Shown here: positions 26,703 to 35,952 of the stretch, in pieces | Layout of the letters: the number at the start of each line of letters is the position of its first letter | How positions within the stretch are numbered: the stretch's first letter is position 1 | From: Pirellulaceae bacterium | GTDB lineage: Bacteria > Planctomycetota > Planctomycetia > Pirellulales > Pirellulaceae | DNA: 64,000 bases | Assembly (NCBI GenBank): GCA_019636375.1 | Contig: JAHBXS010000002.1 | Span: forward strand, 337,621-401,620 | Direction of reading: 5' to 3' | Program-made: the position numbers and the translations under genes | Notes under the pieces: generated by a model | The model's input: the letters and a program-made list of their open reading frames with translations, nothing else | Database searches by the model: none | Told to the model about the DNA's origin: nothing

Positions 26703-26934
26703 AAAAAACTCCTTTGTAGTTTCAGACAAGCAACATCAACCTACGATTCGATTCGCCATCCTACCAATTGCTAATATGCAAATCCATCGGGAAACCATCT
26801 GCTGGCAACCATTACCCCTTGCAGGTATCTTTCCTCACCTCATTTTCGACCGCAATTTTGCAATCAAATCTTGAAAATCAAGGACTTGAATTCATTGGCA
26901 TGGTATTTGCCAGTTTCGTTGAACGAGGGGGAAT

Positions 26935-28647
26935 CTAAAAACTTCCGTGCAAATACCAGTGGCGGGTGCGGAGGTCTTGGAAGATCCAGAATTGAGCGCG
27001 GCTGGTTGTTTCCACCCGCCAATAGTCGCGGCGGATGGTGCGACCGTACCACCAGCCCGTTTCGATTCGCTCCGGGCCCCACCAACGGATCAGCGGATAG
27101 CGCTCGCCCGCTACCGCGAACTCAGCGGGGGCGGTCCCTCCCCAACCCGCTTGCCCGGCTTCTCCCGCCCAAGCACTGACCGATAACTCCAACGACTCGG
27201 GCAACAAACGGACGGGGCGCCGCAACAAGTCCCCGTCACTCACCGGCTTGGTTCGCCGAGGCGTTACCGCGCGCGGACCGACAAGCGGACGGTACTCGAC
27301 GGCACGTTCCGGCTGGGCACCGGCAACACAAACCGCCGACAAGACGTTGTCTTCTCCCAGTCGAATGGCGAGCCGGTTCAGTAATTCGCCGCGCGCGGTT
27401 TCATGCTTGCGCGGTTGATCGTCAAACAAGTCACCCTGACGCTCGCTCAACCGCACGCAACCGAGGGCTGCGACCGCGATTTGTTCGATCCCTGCTAACT
27501 CGCCCCCCCAGCCCGCCTGCTGTTCGAGTTGCATTTGGATCAGCGGCATGATTCGGTTGGGCTGAGCAGTGGCTTGGCATAGACCGACGCGGAGGTCCAG
27601 GGGTGGAGCGTCAGGTTTGGTCAAACGAAGCTGCCAACCCATCGCCCCTTGGCCTTCACTCGCCAAGCCGCGACAGACCTCCGCAATCATCCCTCCGATC
27701 GCGGCCAACAAAACGTCGTGATCATGCACTGGAAAATCGAGTCGCTGCTCGATTCGATGCGGCACCTCGGCCGAGACGCTACGAAACGTTTCCCGGATTT
27801 CCCCGGCGGCTTGACGCAACCGCCGTCCAATCTGGTCACCGAACCGAGTGGCCAAACTGTCGGGGGGAATCCGCCGCAAGGCTCCGATGGTGGTCAAGCC
27901 GAGTTGGGCCAGCGTCTCGCAAACATCGGCTTCGATTCGCAACGCTGCCGGGGGAAGTGCATCGAGCAATTCCCAAGAAAACTCCCCCGTGATTCGACCG
28001 GTTGCTGAATTGTCAGTTGCTGAATTGTCATTGGCGGGGGACGGTGAATGAGCCAAGGCCCAGGCGGCTCCGACCGTGGCCGCGATTGCTCCCCGCGCGA
28101 CGTAGCCCCACTGCGTCAGGGTCTCCAGCAGACGTTCGAGCCAACGGTCTTCGCCGGAAAAGAGCGGTGCCAATCCCGTCACGTCCAGCAACAAGGCTCC
28201 CGGCGGCTCGGCGAGAAAAGGGGTCTGACCCTTTGGATTTGAGAGGGTCTGACCCCTTTTCTGACAACTGGTATCGAGCCCCACCAAGGGACTGAACGAA
28301 TCGAGTTGCCGCGCGAGTTGTTCAAGCTCCACGCGATCAACCCCCGGTTCGTGCGCCAAGACATAAAACTCGCCGGTGTCCAGCAAATCGTCTCGCTCCA
28401 CCCTCCCCTTCTCTTTGCGATAAGACTTGTCACCCCCCCGTTTGCGCAACAACGATTTGGCCTCGACCAGTGGCATTCCCACTCGAACCCCACAGCGCAA
28501 TGCCAGCGGCGAAGCCCCGGCGACGACCAGCCCCCGTTGCGGATGACGGACTTCTAAAACGATCCGCTGGAATCGGAGTTCCGGCTGACGGGCGATCCGC
28601 CATTGAATGGGCCAGAACGGAAAATGGATGCAGGCGACTCGTTCCAT
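26935..28647 (-). CDS. imuB: ImuB, catalytically inactive Y-family polymerase-like mutasome hub
   Basis: ImuB binds ImuA, DnaE2 and the beta clamp and brings the error-prone polymerase to lesions. The 570-residue protein starts MERVACIHFPFWPIQWRIARQP, lacking the aspartates of active Y-family polymerases, as expected. A PRH-like thumb/finger region with LAQLGLTTIGALRRIPPDSLATRFG follows. Clamp motif RQGDLF (Gln-x2-Leu-Phe) lies near residue 410. The C-terminal end (GWWYGRTIRRDYWRVET to HWYLHGSF) is the typical ImuB tail. Two oddities: a palindromic repeat is inserted in frame between LVGLDTS and PPGALLLDVTG (28216-28260), and a 15-base tandem duplication encodes DNSATDNSATG. It starts three bases after imuA. 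Confidence 0.92.
   Translation of the reverse strand: MERVACIHFPFWPIQWRIARQPELRFQRIVLEVRHPQRGLVVAGASPLALRCGVRVGMPLVEAKSLLRKRGGDKSYRKEKGRVERDDLLDTGEFYVLAHEPGVDRVELEQLARQLDSFSPLVGLDTSCQKRGQTLSNPKGQTPFLAEPPGALLLDVTGLAPLFSGEDRWLERLLETLTQWGYVARGAIAATVGAAWALAHSPSPANDNSATDNSATGRITGEFSWELLDALPPAALRIEADVCETLAQLGLTTIGALRRIPPDSLATRFGDQIGRRLRQAAGEIRETFRSVSAEVPHRIEQRLDFPVHDHDVLLAAIGGMIAEVCRGLASEGQGAMGWQLRLTKPDAPPLDLRVGLCQATAQPNRIMPLIQMQLEQQAGWGGELAGIEQIAVAALGCVRLSERQGDLFDDQPRKHETARGELLNRLAIRLGEDNVLSAVCVAGAQPERAVEYRPLVGPRAVTPRRTKPVSDGDLLRRPVRLLPESLELSVSAWAGEAGQAGWGGTAPAEFAVAGERYPLIRWWGPERIETGWWYGRTIRRDYWRVETTSRAQFWIFQDLRTRHWYLHGSF
28000..28030. repeat. 15-base tandem duplication inside imuB
   Basis: GTTGCTGAATTGTCA occurs twice in direct succession (the second copy diverges at its 3' end), encoding NSATDNSAT in ImuB. 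The length is a multiple of three so the frame is kept. This looks like recent slippage. Confidence 0.6.
28216..28260. repeat. Palindromic REP-like element inserted in frame in imuB
   Basis: Left arm AAAAGGGGTCTGACCC (28216-28231) and right arm GGGTCTGACCCCTTTT (28245-28260) form a 16-bp inverted repeat with one mismatch around a 13-base loop. It is read through by imuB as KRGQTLSNPKGQTPF, a segment not expected in the family at this place. The GGGGTC/GACCCC core is shared with the intergenic palindrome at 16897. Confidence 0.75.
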
Positions 28648-28650
28648 GCG

Positions 28651-29673
28651 CTACCCCGCCTGAGTTTTCTGCCAAAGGGGACGAGCGGCGGGGGTTGGGG
28701 ATTCTCCTTGACGCTCTGGCGGATTGGCGACACTCGGAATCTTTCGTACCAACTCGGTGGCACTTTGCAACTCGCCGGTTCGCGTGTTGAGGTTGAAGTG
28801 GACGGTTGGTCCGGTTCTTCCTCCGCGACATTTGACCAACTGCAAAGACATCGGTCGCCACCAGTAGTCTGCTGGAAGGCCGACGCCCAGGCCCTGTCGA
28901 TCCCCTTCTCCCGCAGCAACTCCGGTCCACTTCTCGCGACAGAGCGATTCATCTGTACCACTTGGCGGCGACTGCATGATTAAACGCCACTGAATATCGC
29001 TCCAGCTTGGCGCGCGGGCCACGGAACTGGGTCGAATGAACAATCCTAACGCTCCTCCCGCCTCGGCCGAAAGTTGAAACCGGCGATGCCACCGCTCGGG
29101 CAGATCGACCAAGAATCGTGGTCTAGCCGAAGTGGCCGCTGCAAACACGGCCGCGACTCCTTCGCAACGCAACGCCTGATCGAGCGACCAGTACAGATCG
29201 TCCAAGCGTTCCCCGCGCAGGATCACGACTTGCTCTAAAGGAATTCCCGCTTGCCGCGCTGCCAGTGGATAAAACTCGTTGGCCGGATCGACGACGACCA
29301 GGGTCCCTCCATCCTGCATCGCTCGACGAGCCACCTGCAAGGCCAACCACTCGACGCCAAACCCCGCCGTCCGTCCCCCCCGCCCGGGGACTAACCACTC
29401 GACGAGCGTCCCCGGCAGGTAGCCCCCTTCTGGGAGCAAACGATCGATCGCTGGTAGACCGCTGCTGAATCCTCGCGACCCGCCCGTGTCGTCGGTCTCC
29501 AGCCCTCGCGACCCAAGTTCGACTTGGCGAATTTGCTGCTGGAGCGCGGCTAGGGTTTGTTGCTGCTGTTGTTGCTGTTGTCGTTGTTGCTGTGAGTGGT
29601 GCGGTACATGTGGAGTTGCGGGTAGGCTCTCTTGGGGGGCCCTCACTAATTCGGTGATTTCGCTGGCCATCAT
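28651..29673 (-). CDS. imuA: ImuA, RecA-like accessory protein of the translesion mutasome
   Basis: ImuA is a RecA/SulA-like protein that works with ImuB and DnaE2. The ATG at 29673 follows GAGAGGTCC, a clear ribosome binding site; the longer frame to 29736 has none. About 340 residues: a Gln run encoded by a GTTGTTGCT-type triplet tract near residues 27-39, then the RecA-like core (SSGLPAIDRLLPEGGYLPGTLVEWL, LVVVDPANEFYPLAARQAGI, ILRGERLDDLYWSLDQALRCEGVAAVF), and the end CRGGRTGPTVHFNLN typical of ImuA. The Walker A motif is degenerate, as usual in ImuA. imuB follows three bases downstream. Confidence 0.88.
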   Translation of the reverse strand: MMASEITELVRAPQESLPATPHVPHHSQQQRQQQQQQQQTLAALQQQIRQVELGSRGLETDDTGGSRGFSSGLPAIDRLLPEGGYLPGTLVEWLVPGRGGRTAGFGVEWLALQVARRAMQDGGTLVVVDPANEFYPLAARQAGIPLEQVVILRGERLDDLYWSLDQALRCEGVAAVFAAATSARPRFLVDLPERWHRRFQLSAEAGGALGLFIRPSSVARAPSWSDIQWRLIMQSPPSGTDESLCREKWTGVAAGEGDRQGLGVGLPADYWWRPMSLQLVKCRGGRTGPTVHFNLNTRTGELQSATELVRKIPSVANPPERQGESPTPAARPLWQKTQAG

Positions 29674-29900
29674 GGACCTCTCGTGTTTTTTAAACCTAGC
29701 CTTGCGATAGTCGCACGTTCGAGCGTTTGCCCTCATTTGTTCACCACACCTTGCCGCTGGGCCGGAAGAAATCGTAACCCGATGCGTTAGCGAGGGAATT
29801 TTTACTGCCCCTCGTTGACACTTCGGGTTGCGATTTGCACGCCGTGCTTCGATGACAGCTAGTTTTTCTACCAGTCCATCTCAGGGCTCAAAAAAGTTTC

Positions 29901-29922
29901 GAACAATTGAGGACAATTGTTC
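29901..29922. promoter_or_regulatory. Candidate operator palindrome upstream of imuA
   Basis: GAACAATTG and CAATTGTTC are perfect inverted repeats four bases apart, about 230 bases upstream of the imuA start. The right half (GGACAATTGTTC) is one mismatch from GAAC-N4-GTTC, the Gram-positive-type LexA core. GAACAATTG recurs before dnaE2 at 3072. Regulation by LexA or another repressor is inferred. Confidence 0.35.
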
Positions 29923-30118
29923 TACTATCGAAACATGAGGAACTGACACCTTTGGTCAACGCTGCCGGAATTTTTTTATTTTCGGAACGGTGCGGTAACT
30001 GAGATGAATTACACGCCCAGACGGCGAACCAGCCAACCCACCCCGCGAAACCGGCCCCAATGGCCCCTAAACAGCAATTCGGGATGGTGGAAAACGTGTC
30101 GGCAACGATAGATTGACA

Positions 30119-30228
30119 GATCCGTCCAATCCGTCCGATCAGACCGATCTATGGATCAGACGGATTTGTCCGATCAGACCGAGCTAACAATCAGACCGAT
30201 CCGTCCGATCTAATAACCCGACCGATCA
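30119..30228. repeat. Cluster of imperfect GATCCGTCCGATCAGACC repeats
   Basis: Degenerate direct and inverted copies built from CCGTCCGATC, GATCAGACCGATC and GGATCAGACGGAT fill about 110 bases just after the TPR-like gene. They could form alternative hairpins and act in termination, or be a local slippage product. Confidence 0.55.
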
Positions 30229-30230
30229 AA

Positions 30231-30557
30231 TCAAAAACCTTCGCCAAGGGCTCCGAGAGTGGCGAGGAATTCAGACATCTCTCCGGCAGCGTGGAGGTCG
30301 TTTTGGCGTCGGGCCTCTTCGATGCCGTCGCGCAGAATCGCGCGGGCATCGTCAATTTCTCCCGCTGCCACCAGTGCCTGGCCGGCCATAAAAAAAGAAG
30401 GGACGTGCGGGGGTGTCTCAGCCATCAGTTCACGAAAAACGGCCACGCAACCCTCGAAGTCATCCGCCCCCGTGAGTTCCATCCCTAGGGCATACCGCAA
30501 AAAAACATCGCGCGGATCAGCAGCCAACATTTCTCTGAGACGTTCCAAGCGACTCAT
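30231..30557 (-). CDS. Small TPR-like protein
   Basis: About 108 residues from an ATG preceded by GGAG nine bases upstream; a TTG six codons earlier is less likely. Three helical pairs of TPR type are visible: DPRDVFLRYALGMELTGADDFEGCVAVFRELMAETP, then HVPSFFMAGQALVAAGEIDDARAIL and a last HAAGEMSEFLATLG pair. Such small proteins serve as binding adaptors; the partner is unknown. It follows the small antitoxin-like gene remnant on the same strand. Confidence 0.75.
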   Translation of the reverse strand: MSRLERLREMLAADPRDVFLRYALGMELTGADDFEGCVAVFRELMAETPPHVPSFFMAGQALVAAGEIDDARAILRDGIEEARRQNDLHAAGEMSEFLATLGALGEGF

Positions 30558-30608
30558 TGATTTATTCTCCGACAAAGCATAACCGCATCATCAACAACCG
30601 AATTCACC

Positions 30609-30713
30609 TTATTCATGATTATCCGCCCGATCCGCGAGTAGATTGGGGCTCAAGTACTCAACCTCGGCCCCGGATAACACGCTCAACATATCTTTGAAAT
30701 TCTGGTTGAGCAT
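30609..30713 (-). pseudogene. Truncated start of a nucleotidyltransferase-like (DUF6036-type) gene
   Basis: The frame ATG at 30713 encodes MLNQNFKDMLSVLSGAEVEY followed by L and then 12 unrelated residues to a stop at 30609. The opening FKDxLxxLxxxxVEYL resembles the start of small nucleotidyltransferases that normally continue with IVGGYAV, which is missing here. It overlaps the end of the upstream small gene, or could start at 30689. Only the first 21 codons seem to remain, so I read it as a deletion remnant. The family assignment rests on memory of the pattern. Confidence 0.35.
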
Positions 30714-30885
30714 CCCCGTTCTCCTTCCACACAAACGACCAGCAACTCAGGGTCATCGGCCAGACCATCGCAAAACACTCGGCGGGACTCGCATTGACAA
30801 AACCATCCTCCTCCCCCACCTCGCTCAAGGTGAGTCGTCGTTCGGTTTCATATCCTGGTCGAATTGGTTCTGTCATCTGTTCCAT
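30658..30885 (-). CDS. Small antitoxin-like protein, partner of a truncated gene
   Basis: A 75-residue protein (72 from the second ATG at 30876). The parts SPAECFAMVWPMTLSCWSF and PEFQRYVERVIRGRG match a small conserved family I associate with two-gene loci where the second gene is a nucleotidyltransferase; the first is often viewed as the antitoxin. The second gene here is cut short (30609-30713), leaving an orphan. Function is inference; coding status is fairly likely because of the conserved WP-TL-W-F and basic tail. Confidence 0.5.
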   Translation of the reverse strand: MEQMTEPIRPGYETERRLTLSEVGEEDGFVNASPAECFAMVWPMTLSCWSFVWKENGDAQPEFQRYVERVIRGRG

Positions 30886-31057
30886 TATCGCATCTCAAGG
30901 TTCGCGTGGCAATTGTATGGCGACGCTCCCCTAACACCAACGATCCACCCAGCGGCGTATCGCCAAAGACCGAGTCGGGTTAAAATCTGGTTATTATTGG
31001 AGCGACGACGATTGCGGTCCATCGCAAGTTTACGAGACGAAACGGGAGTTAGCAGAA

Positions 31058-32359
31058 TTGCAGAACTGTGTTGTGCTGAATCGATTGCTGCGGCATCCGT
31101 TCGTTTCCATCGGCTTGGTTTTGGCCGTGGGGGGATTGGTCTGGGGAATCTCTCAGCGAATCGCACTCTACTACCACGTCCCCGGCCCGATTGAAGGAAA
31201 CCAATTTGGGTTTTGCGATTTCCATAACGGTATTTATTGGCCAGCCGTGGCTCTCGCCGAAAGGATTAGTCCTTACGGAGCAGAGTTCGCCGAAAAATTC
31301 CCGGTCGAGCGTTCAACCCCATTTTATTGGCCGACGACGTTCTGGCTGCACGCCCCGTTGGCAAGTCTGGAATTACCCGCAGCAGAAGCGGTCTATTTTT
31401 GGGTGATGCTCGGTTTGTATTGCGTGCTGGGACTGATCGCCTTGCGCGCGGCGGAGATCAAGTATTCCGTCGGCTGGTTGGCGGCACTCGTGTGTCTGAT
31501 GTTGGCATCCCGAAGCGGATACGGAACGATGTTCTCGGGTTACTTTACGTTGGAGTTGGCCGTCGGGACGCTGCTGGCTCTCCATTGGGGAAACCGACCG
31601 GTGCGGGGAGGGTTGATGTTTGCACTTGCCGCCAGCAAGCCGACCTATGGAATCCCGCTGGCGGTGGTGTTGCTCGCTCGTGGACAATGGCGGGCCGTTG
31701 TGTGGGGGGGAGCGTTTTGTATTGCGCTGGGAGCGGCGTTTTACGCTTGGATGTTGCCGGGGAAGAACTGGAATTTTTGGCTGGAAGATGTACGGTTTGG
31801 CCAAGCCCAACACATGGCCGATCCAAACGAAGTCCCCGAACTGAGCTGGACGCGAGTTGATTTGCCGGGGCTCATCGCAAAGTGGTTACAAGTCGACCCC
31901 AGTGAGACGAGTCAACTGATTGTCTTTTTTTTGCTGTGCCCCTTGCCGGTGTGGCTGATTTGGCGATTGCGGCATGACCCAGAGTCTCAAACGTTGGGGA
32001 GTGTTTCAACCGCGCTGTCATTGCTCATGATGAATGTCCTGCTCTATCGGCATTTTTACGATCTGATCGTTTTGATCGTCCCGCTTGTCGTTTTGGCCTG
32101 TGGAGAGCTAGCATCAGTGGGAAGGTTGCCGCAATGGTTGCGCTATGGAGTCGTCGGTTGCATCTTGGTGGCGATGTTCAACTACGGTTCGACGCTCTCA
32201 TTTTTTAAGCGGTTCGATATCGAGCGTCAGAGCCAAGCGTTTTTTTGGCTGACCTCTCTGAGTGGGCTTGCGATGACATTGGCCCTCGTGCTGGCAATGG
32301 GTTTGGCCCGCGCGCGGCTACGGGTTTTGGGGCAAGCGTCGGAAAAGGCAGCCAGTTAA
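31058..32359 (+). CDS. GT87/DUF2029-like polytopic membrane glycosyltransferase
   Basis: A 433-residue protein with about 10-12 membrane segments. The first outer loop has DFHNGIYWPAVALAERISPY, the acidic motif expected for GT-C glycosyltransferases of the GT87 type, and ASKPTYGIPLAVVLLARGQW matches the conserved Lys-Pro region. Such enzymes use polyprenyl-phosphate sugars to glycosylate envelope polymers. Start is TTG at 31058. A weak hairpin (GCCGA/TCGGC) followed by five T at about 32367-32405 may end the transcript. Specificity is unknown. Confidence 0.75.
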   Translation: MQNCVVLNRLLRHPFVSIGLVLAVGGLVWGISQRIALYYHVPGPIEGNQFGFCDFHNGIYWPAVALAERISPYGAEFAEKFPVERSTPFYWPTTFWLHAPLASLELPAAEAVYFWVMLGLYCVLGLIALRAAEIKYSVGWLAALVCLMLASRSGYGTMFSGYFTLELAVGTLLALHWGNRPVRGGLMFALAASKPTYGIPLAVVLLARGQWRAVVWGGAFCIALGAAFYAWMLPGKNWNFWLEDVRFGQAQHMADPNEVPELSWTRVDLPGLIAKWLQVDPSETSQLIVFFLLCPLPVWLIWRLRHDPESQTLGSVSTALSLLMMNVLLYRHFYDLIVLIVPLVVLACGELASVGRLPQWLRYGVVGCILVAMFNYGSTLSFFKRFDIERQSQAFFWLTSLSGLAMTLALVLAMGLARARLRVLGQASEKAAS

Positions 32360-32497
32360 GGGCACTGCCGAAATCGGGGAGAAACGCTTATAATCGGCGT
32401 TTTTCATGCAGCAAGCTCGCGACGAAAACGACCGATCAACGGTGTCGCCGGATGGGCTTGTTAAACGGATTTTCCCAAGCCACAGAAAGACGCCATC

Positions 32498-33559
32498 GTG
32501 ACCGAAAAAGTTGTGATTATCGGGAGTGGTCCCGCCGGTTGGTCCGCTGCGATTTACGCCGCGCGTGCCAATTTGAATCCATTAGTTTTCGAAGGGACCA
32601 CCAAACCCGAGATGATTCCCCTCGGACAATTGGCCTTTACGACCGAAGTCGAAAATTATCCTGGTTTTCCCTTTGGAAACGTGCGGGCGTTTATCGAATC
32701 GGCAGTCGATGCCGATCGTCATTGGAATCTTCCACCCGCCCCCGATCACATGAAGGATGGCCAACCCCATTACGCCGTCCAGGGGATCGAGTTGATGGAA
32801 CTGATGAAGCAGCAGGCTCTGAATTTCGGTACGCGAGTGATTGGCGATGATGTCGTGGACATCGACATGACGACAAAGCCCTTTCGGGTCATTCGCGGCG
32901 ATGGTGATCCGGTGGAGGCTCATTGCGTGATCGTTGCCACGGGGGCACGGGCAAATTACTTGGGTCTCCCCAGCGAAGAAAAATACAAAAACAAAGGGGT
33001 CAGTGCTTGTGCCGTTTGCGATGGGGCTCTCCCGATTTTTCGCGGGAAACCCCTCGCCGTCGTCGGAGCGGGGGACTCGGCGGTCGAGGAAGCGACCTAC
33101 CTAGCGAACCTCAAGGGCGCCGACCGCATCTACATGATCGTCCGTCGCGATGTCATGCGGGCCTCGAAGATCATGCAAGAGCGAGCACTCAAACACCCCA
33201 AAATCGAAATGGTCTGGAACACCGTTGTCGACGAAGTCTTGGGGGATGAAAAACTGGTTTCCGGCTTGCGGCTCAAGAGCACCGTTGACGACTCGACGCG
33301 TGAACTCGCAGTGGGCGGGATGTTTGTCGCCATTGGCCACACCCCTAACACGGCGTTTCTCAATGGGAAACTTGAGACCAACGACAAGGGTTACATTGTT
33401 TGGAAAAAGGCATTCCGCACCAACACCAGCGTCGATGGAATTTTCGCCGCTGGCGATGTGGCGGATGACTATTATCGGCAAGCGGTCACGTCGGCAGGAA
33501 CGGGTTGCATGGCGGCCCTGGATGTCGAACGCTGGTTGACCGAACACGGGATCGAATAA
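32498..33559 (+). CDS. trxB: Thioredoxin reductase
   Basis: An FAD/NADPH flavoenzyme that reduces thioredoxin. It has 353 residues with a GTG start: N-terminal FAD site [18 protein letters not shown], redox pair CAVC (Cys171, Cys174) followed by DGALP, NADPH site [16 protein letters not shown] and the C-terminal FAD motif [16 protein letters not shown]. It is about 35 residues longer than E. coli TrxB, due to an insertion near residues 72-95 ([20 protein letters not shown]) that is also seen in some other bacteria. asnS follows 59 bases downstream. Confidence 0.95.
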   Translation: MTEKVVIIGSGPAGWSAAIYAARANLNPLVFEGTTKPEMIPLGQLAFTTEVENYPGFPFGNVRAFIESAVDADRHWNLPPAPDHMKDGQPHYAVQGIELMELMKQQALNFGTRVIGDDVVDIDMTTKPFRVIRGDGDPVEAHCVIVATGARANYLGLPSEEKYKNKGVSACAVCDGALPIFRGKPLAVVGAGDSAVEEATYLANLKGADRIYMIVRRDVMRASKIMQERALKHPKIEMVWNTVVDEVLGDEKLVSGLRLKSTVDDSTRELAVGGMFVAIGHTPNTAFLNGKLETNDKGYIVWKKAFRTNTSVDGIFAAGDVADDYYRQAVTSAGTGCMAALDVERWLTEHGIE

Positions 33560-33618
33560 TTCCACCCCTCGCGTTCCGTCTGGCGATTTCCTTTCACCAT
33601 TTTTATTTCAGGCTTCAA

Positions 33619-35019
33619 ATGAGCAGCGAAAAATTATCGGTCAAACAAGCTCGACTGCCAGAGTGCATCGGCAAGACCATCAAAATCGAAGGTTGGGTGC
33701 GAACCCGCCGCGACTCAAAGGCGGGCTTCAGCTTTTTGGAAATCAACGATGGCTCCTGCTTGAGCAACTTGCAGATCATCGCCGATGCGAACTTGGCGAA
33801 CTACGAAAGCCAAATCAAGACGCTCAACACCGGGGCCAGCGTGGCCGTCGAAGGTTTGATGAAGGAATCCGGTGGCAAGGGGCAAGCGACCGAGTTAGTC
33901 GCCAAGTCGGTGGTTGTTTACGGCGAAGCGGATCCGGAGACCTACCCGCTCCAAAAAAAGCGGCATTCGTTTGAAAAGCTCCGCGAGTGGGCTCACCTGC
34001 GTTCTCGCACCAACACGTTTGGCGCAGTGGCACGGGTGAGGAACTGCATCTGCAATTCGATTCACCAGTTCTTTCAAGAGCAAGAGTTCTTGTACGTCCA
34101 CACGCCGATCATCACGGCCAGCGATTGCGAAGGGGCCGGGGCGATGTTTCAAGTCACCACGCTCGACCTTGACAAGATCGCCGAAAAGGAAATCAAATAC
34201 CTCGACTTCAAACAGGACTTCTTCCAACGTCGGGCCTACCTAACCGTCAGCGGCCAGCTTGAGGGAGAGACTTACGCTTGTGCGCTCGGAAAAATTTATA
34301 CTTTCGGGCCGACCTTCCGCGCGGAAAAATCCAACACGACGCGACACCTTGCCGAGTTTTGGATGATCGAGCCCGAAATGGCGTTTTACGAATTGGAAGA
34401 CAACATGGATTTGGCCGAGGCGTTTATCAAACGGATCGCCAAAGACGCAATCACTCTTTGCCCCGAAGACATGCAACTCTTCAACGAGCATGTCGAGCCG
34501 GGCCTGATCGAGGCGCTGCAAAAAGTCGTCGATAGCCAATTCGTGCGACTCCCCTACACCGAAGCGGTGGAAATCCTCACGGGCTGCGGGCAAAAATTTG
34601 AATACGAAGTGAAATGGGGCTCCGACCTGCAGTCAGAACACGAGCGGTATTTGACCGAGCAGCATTTCAAATCGCCGGTGATCCTGTACAACTATCCTCG
34701 CAAGATCAAACCGTTTTACATGTACTGCAACGATGACGAAAAAACCGTGCGGGGAATGGACGTGCTCGTTCCTCGCGTCGGTGAAATCATCGGCGGAAGT
34801 CAGCGCGAGCATCGTTTGGAGGTCCTCGAAGCCCGGATGGCCGAACAAGGCATCCCGGCGGAGGACTATTGGTGGTACTCAGATTTGCGGCGGTTTGGAA
34901 CCGTCCCCCATGCGGGGTTCGGTTTGGGGCTCGAACGGGCCGTGCAGTTCATCACCGGGATGACCAACATTCGCGATGTGATTCCGTTCCCGAGGTTTCC
35001 GGGGAATGTGGAATTTTGA
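33619..35019 (+). CDS. asnS: Asparaginyl-tRNA synthetase
   Basis: A class IIb aminoacyl-tRNA synthetase that charges tRNA-Asn. It has 466 residues from the ATG at 33619 ([10 protein letters not shown]); the longer frame to 33505 overlaps trxB and is not expected. An N-terminal OB-fold anticodon-binding domain ([19 protein letters not shown]) is followed by motif 2 ([21 protein letters not shown]) and motif 3 ([20 protein letters not shown]), ending in [23 protein letters not shown] is characteristic of AsnRS. Its presence means the genome can charge Asn directly. Confidence 0.96.
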   Translation: MSSEKLSVKQARLPECIGKTIKIEGWVRTRRDSKAGFSFLEINDGSCLSNLQIIADANLANYESQIKTLNTGASVAVEGLMKESGGKGQATELVAKSVVVYGEADPETYPLQKKRHSFEKLREWAHLRSRTNTFGAVARVRNCICNSIHQFFQEQEFLYVHTPIITASDCEGAGAMFQVTTLDLDKIAEKEIKYLDFKQDFFQRRAYLTVSGQLEGETYACALGKIYTFGPTFRAEKSNTTRHLAEFWMIEPEMAFYELEDNMDLAEAFIKRIAKDAITLCPEDMQLFNEHVEPGLIEALQKVVDSQFVRLPYTEAVEILTGCGQKFEYEVKWGSDLQSEHERYLTEQHFKSPVILYNYPRKIKPFYMYCNDDEKTVRGMDVLVPRVGEIIGGSQREHRLEVLEARMAEQGIPAEDYWWYSDLRRFGTVPHAGFGLGLERAVQFITGMTNIRDVIPFPRFPGNVEF

Positions 35020-35144
35020 TGGGGGGTAGGTCTGCAATTCCAGGTCGATCTCGCCGCCGCCGATGATCGATGACCGAGTTGACAGTGTTGACCGAGTTGA
35101 CTGGCCGGCAAATGGGTTGGGCGAAGGTGAATTTGGTTGCGATT

Positions 35145-35933
35145 TTAGGCGAATAGGTTTTGGAGATATTCGATCGCTTGGGCGCATTCCGTGACGGCGT
35201 CGGTGGGGTGTTGGCTTTCGACCGCGAGGTAGCCGCGATATTGGTGCTCTTCGAGCATCCCCAGGAGATTTCCAAAGTCCACCGTTCCGCGCCCCAATTG
35301 GACTTCGACAACGGAACTTCTGGAAAAATCTCGCACCGCGTCTCGAGCGCGGAAATTCCCAACTGCGGCACCAACTTGTTTCATGACTTCATCAGGCGAG
35401 TGCCCTTGCAGCATCAGACTGGCCGGATCGAAGTCTACCAGCAACGCACCGGCTGGAAACCGTGCGAGGAACTGGCCTAGCGATTCTCCAGAATCAGGAC
35501 CCGTGCGCAAAGCCAACCAGGCCCCAGCCTTGAGACTGAAGGCGGCTAGGTCATGCAAGGCGGGAAGTAAAAATTCCCAGCGAGGATCGCCATCATCGGT
35601 CGGGATCGTGCCGATTCGATTCGAAACAATCCTACAACCGAGACTGCTCGCCATCTGCATCGCGGCCTTGGTCCCTTCGATGCGCTGCTCAAGGCGTTCT
35701 GGTGTATCGAAGCCACGGTTGGTGGGAAACTGAATGCAGGAAACGCTGAGGTTGTAATCGCTCAACCATTTACGAATCTGGCGCAGGCCGGTTTGCGAAA
35801 GTTCCGCAGGGCGGAGTTCATTGCGAGCGTCGATTTCAACGGCGCTAACTCCCATTCGCGCGGCCAATTCCAGTCCCTCACGAAAGGGACGCTTGAGCGG
35901 AGACAAGACCACAGACGTTTTGAGTTGTAACAC
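35145..35933 (-). CDS. Sugar phosphate isomerase/epimerase-type TIM barrel (AP endonuclease 2 family)
   Basis: A 262-residue cytoplasmic TIM-barrel protein of the xylose-isomerase-like family. Visible strands: LELAARMGVSAVEIDARNELRPAEL, LSVSCIQFPTNRGFDTPERLE, LLVDFDPASLMLQGHSPDE and VVEVQLGRGTVDFGNLLGML, ending in YLAVESQHPTDA. Metal ligands cannot be fully assigned; the usual His pair before the DPA segment is not obvious. Start is GTG. It lies 19 bases after the second ExbD gene, so it ends the leftward operon. Substrate unknown. Confidence 0.8.
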   Translation of the reverse strand: MLQLKTSVVLSPLKRPFREGLELAARMGVSAVEIDARNELRPAELSQTGLRQIRKWLSDYNLSVSCIQFPTNRGFDTPERLEQRIEGTKAAMQMASSLGCRIVSNRIGTIPTDDGDPRWEFLLPALHDLAAFSLKAGAWLALRTGPDSGESLGQFLARFPAGALLVDFDPASLMLQGHSPDEVMKQVGAAVGNFRARDAVRDFSRSSVVEVQLGRGTVDFGNLLGMLEEHQYRGYLAVESQHPTDAVTECAQAIEYLQNLFA

Positions 35934-35952
35934 GCTCGGAAGACTGCCGTTA

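Larger units (their letters stand above)
29674..30230. other. 557-base gene-free region upstream of imuA
   Basis: It holds a 9-bp palindrome at 29901-29922 and a cluster of GTCCGATCAGACCGATC-type repeats at 30119-30228. No open frame with coding character is seen on either strand. The remaining sequence is featureless to me. Confidence 0.5.

Noticed and set aside
33505..33618. N-terminal extension of asnS
   Set aside because: The extension overlaps trxB and has no family match; the ATG at 33619 gives the normal start.
35068..35102. Two copies of TGACCGAGTTGAC after asnS as an operator
   Set aside because: They lie between convergent genes, where an operator is unlikely; local slippage explains them.
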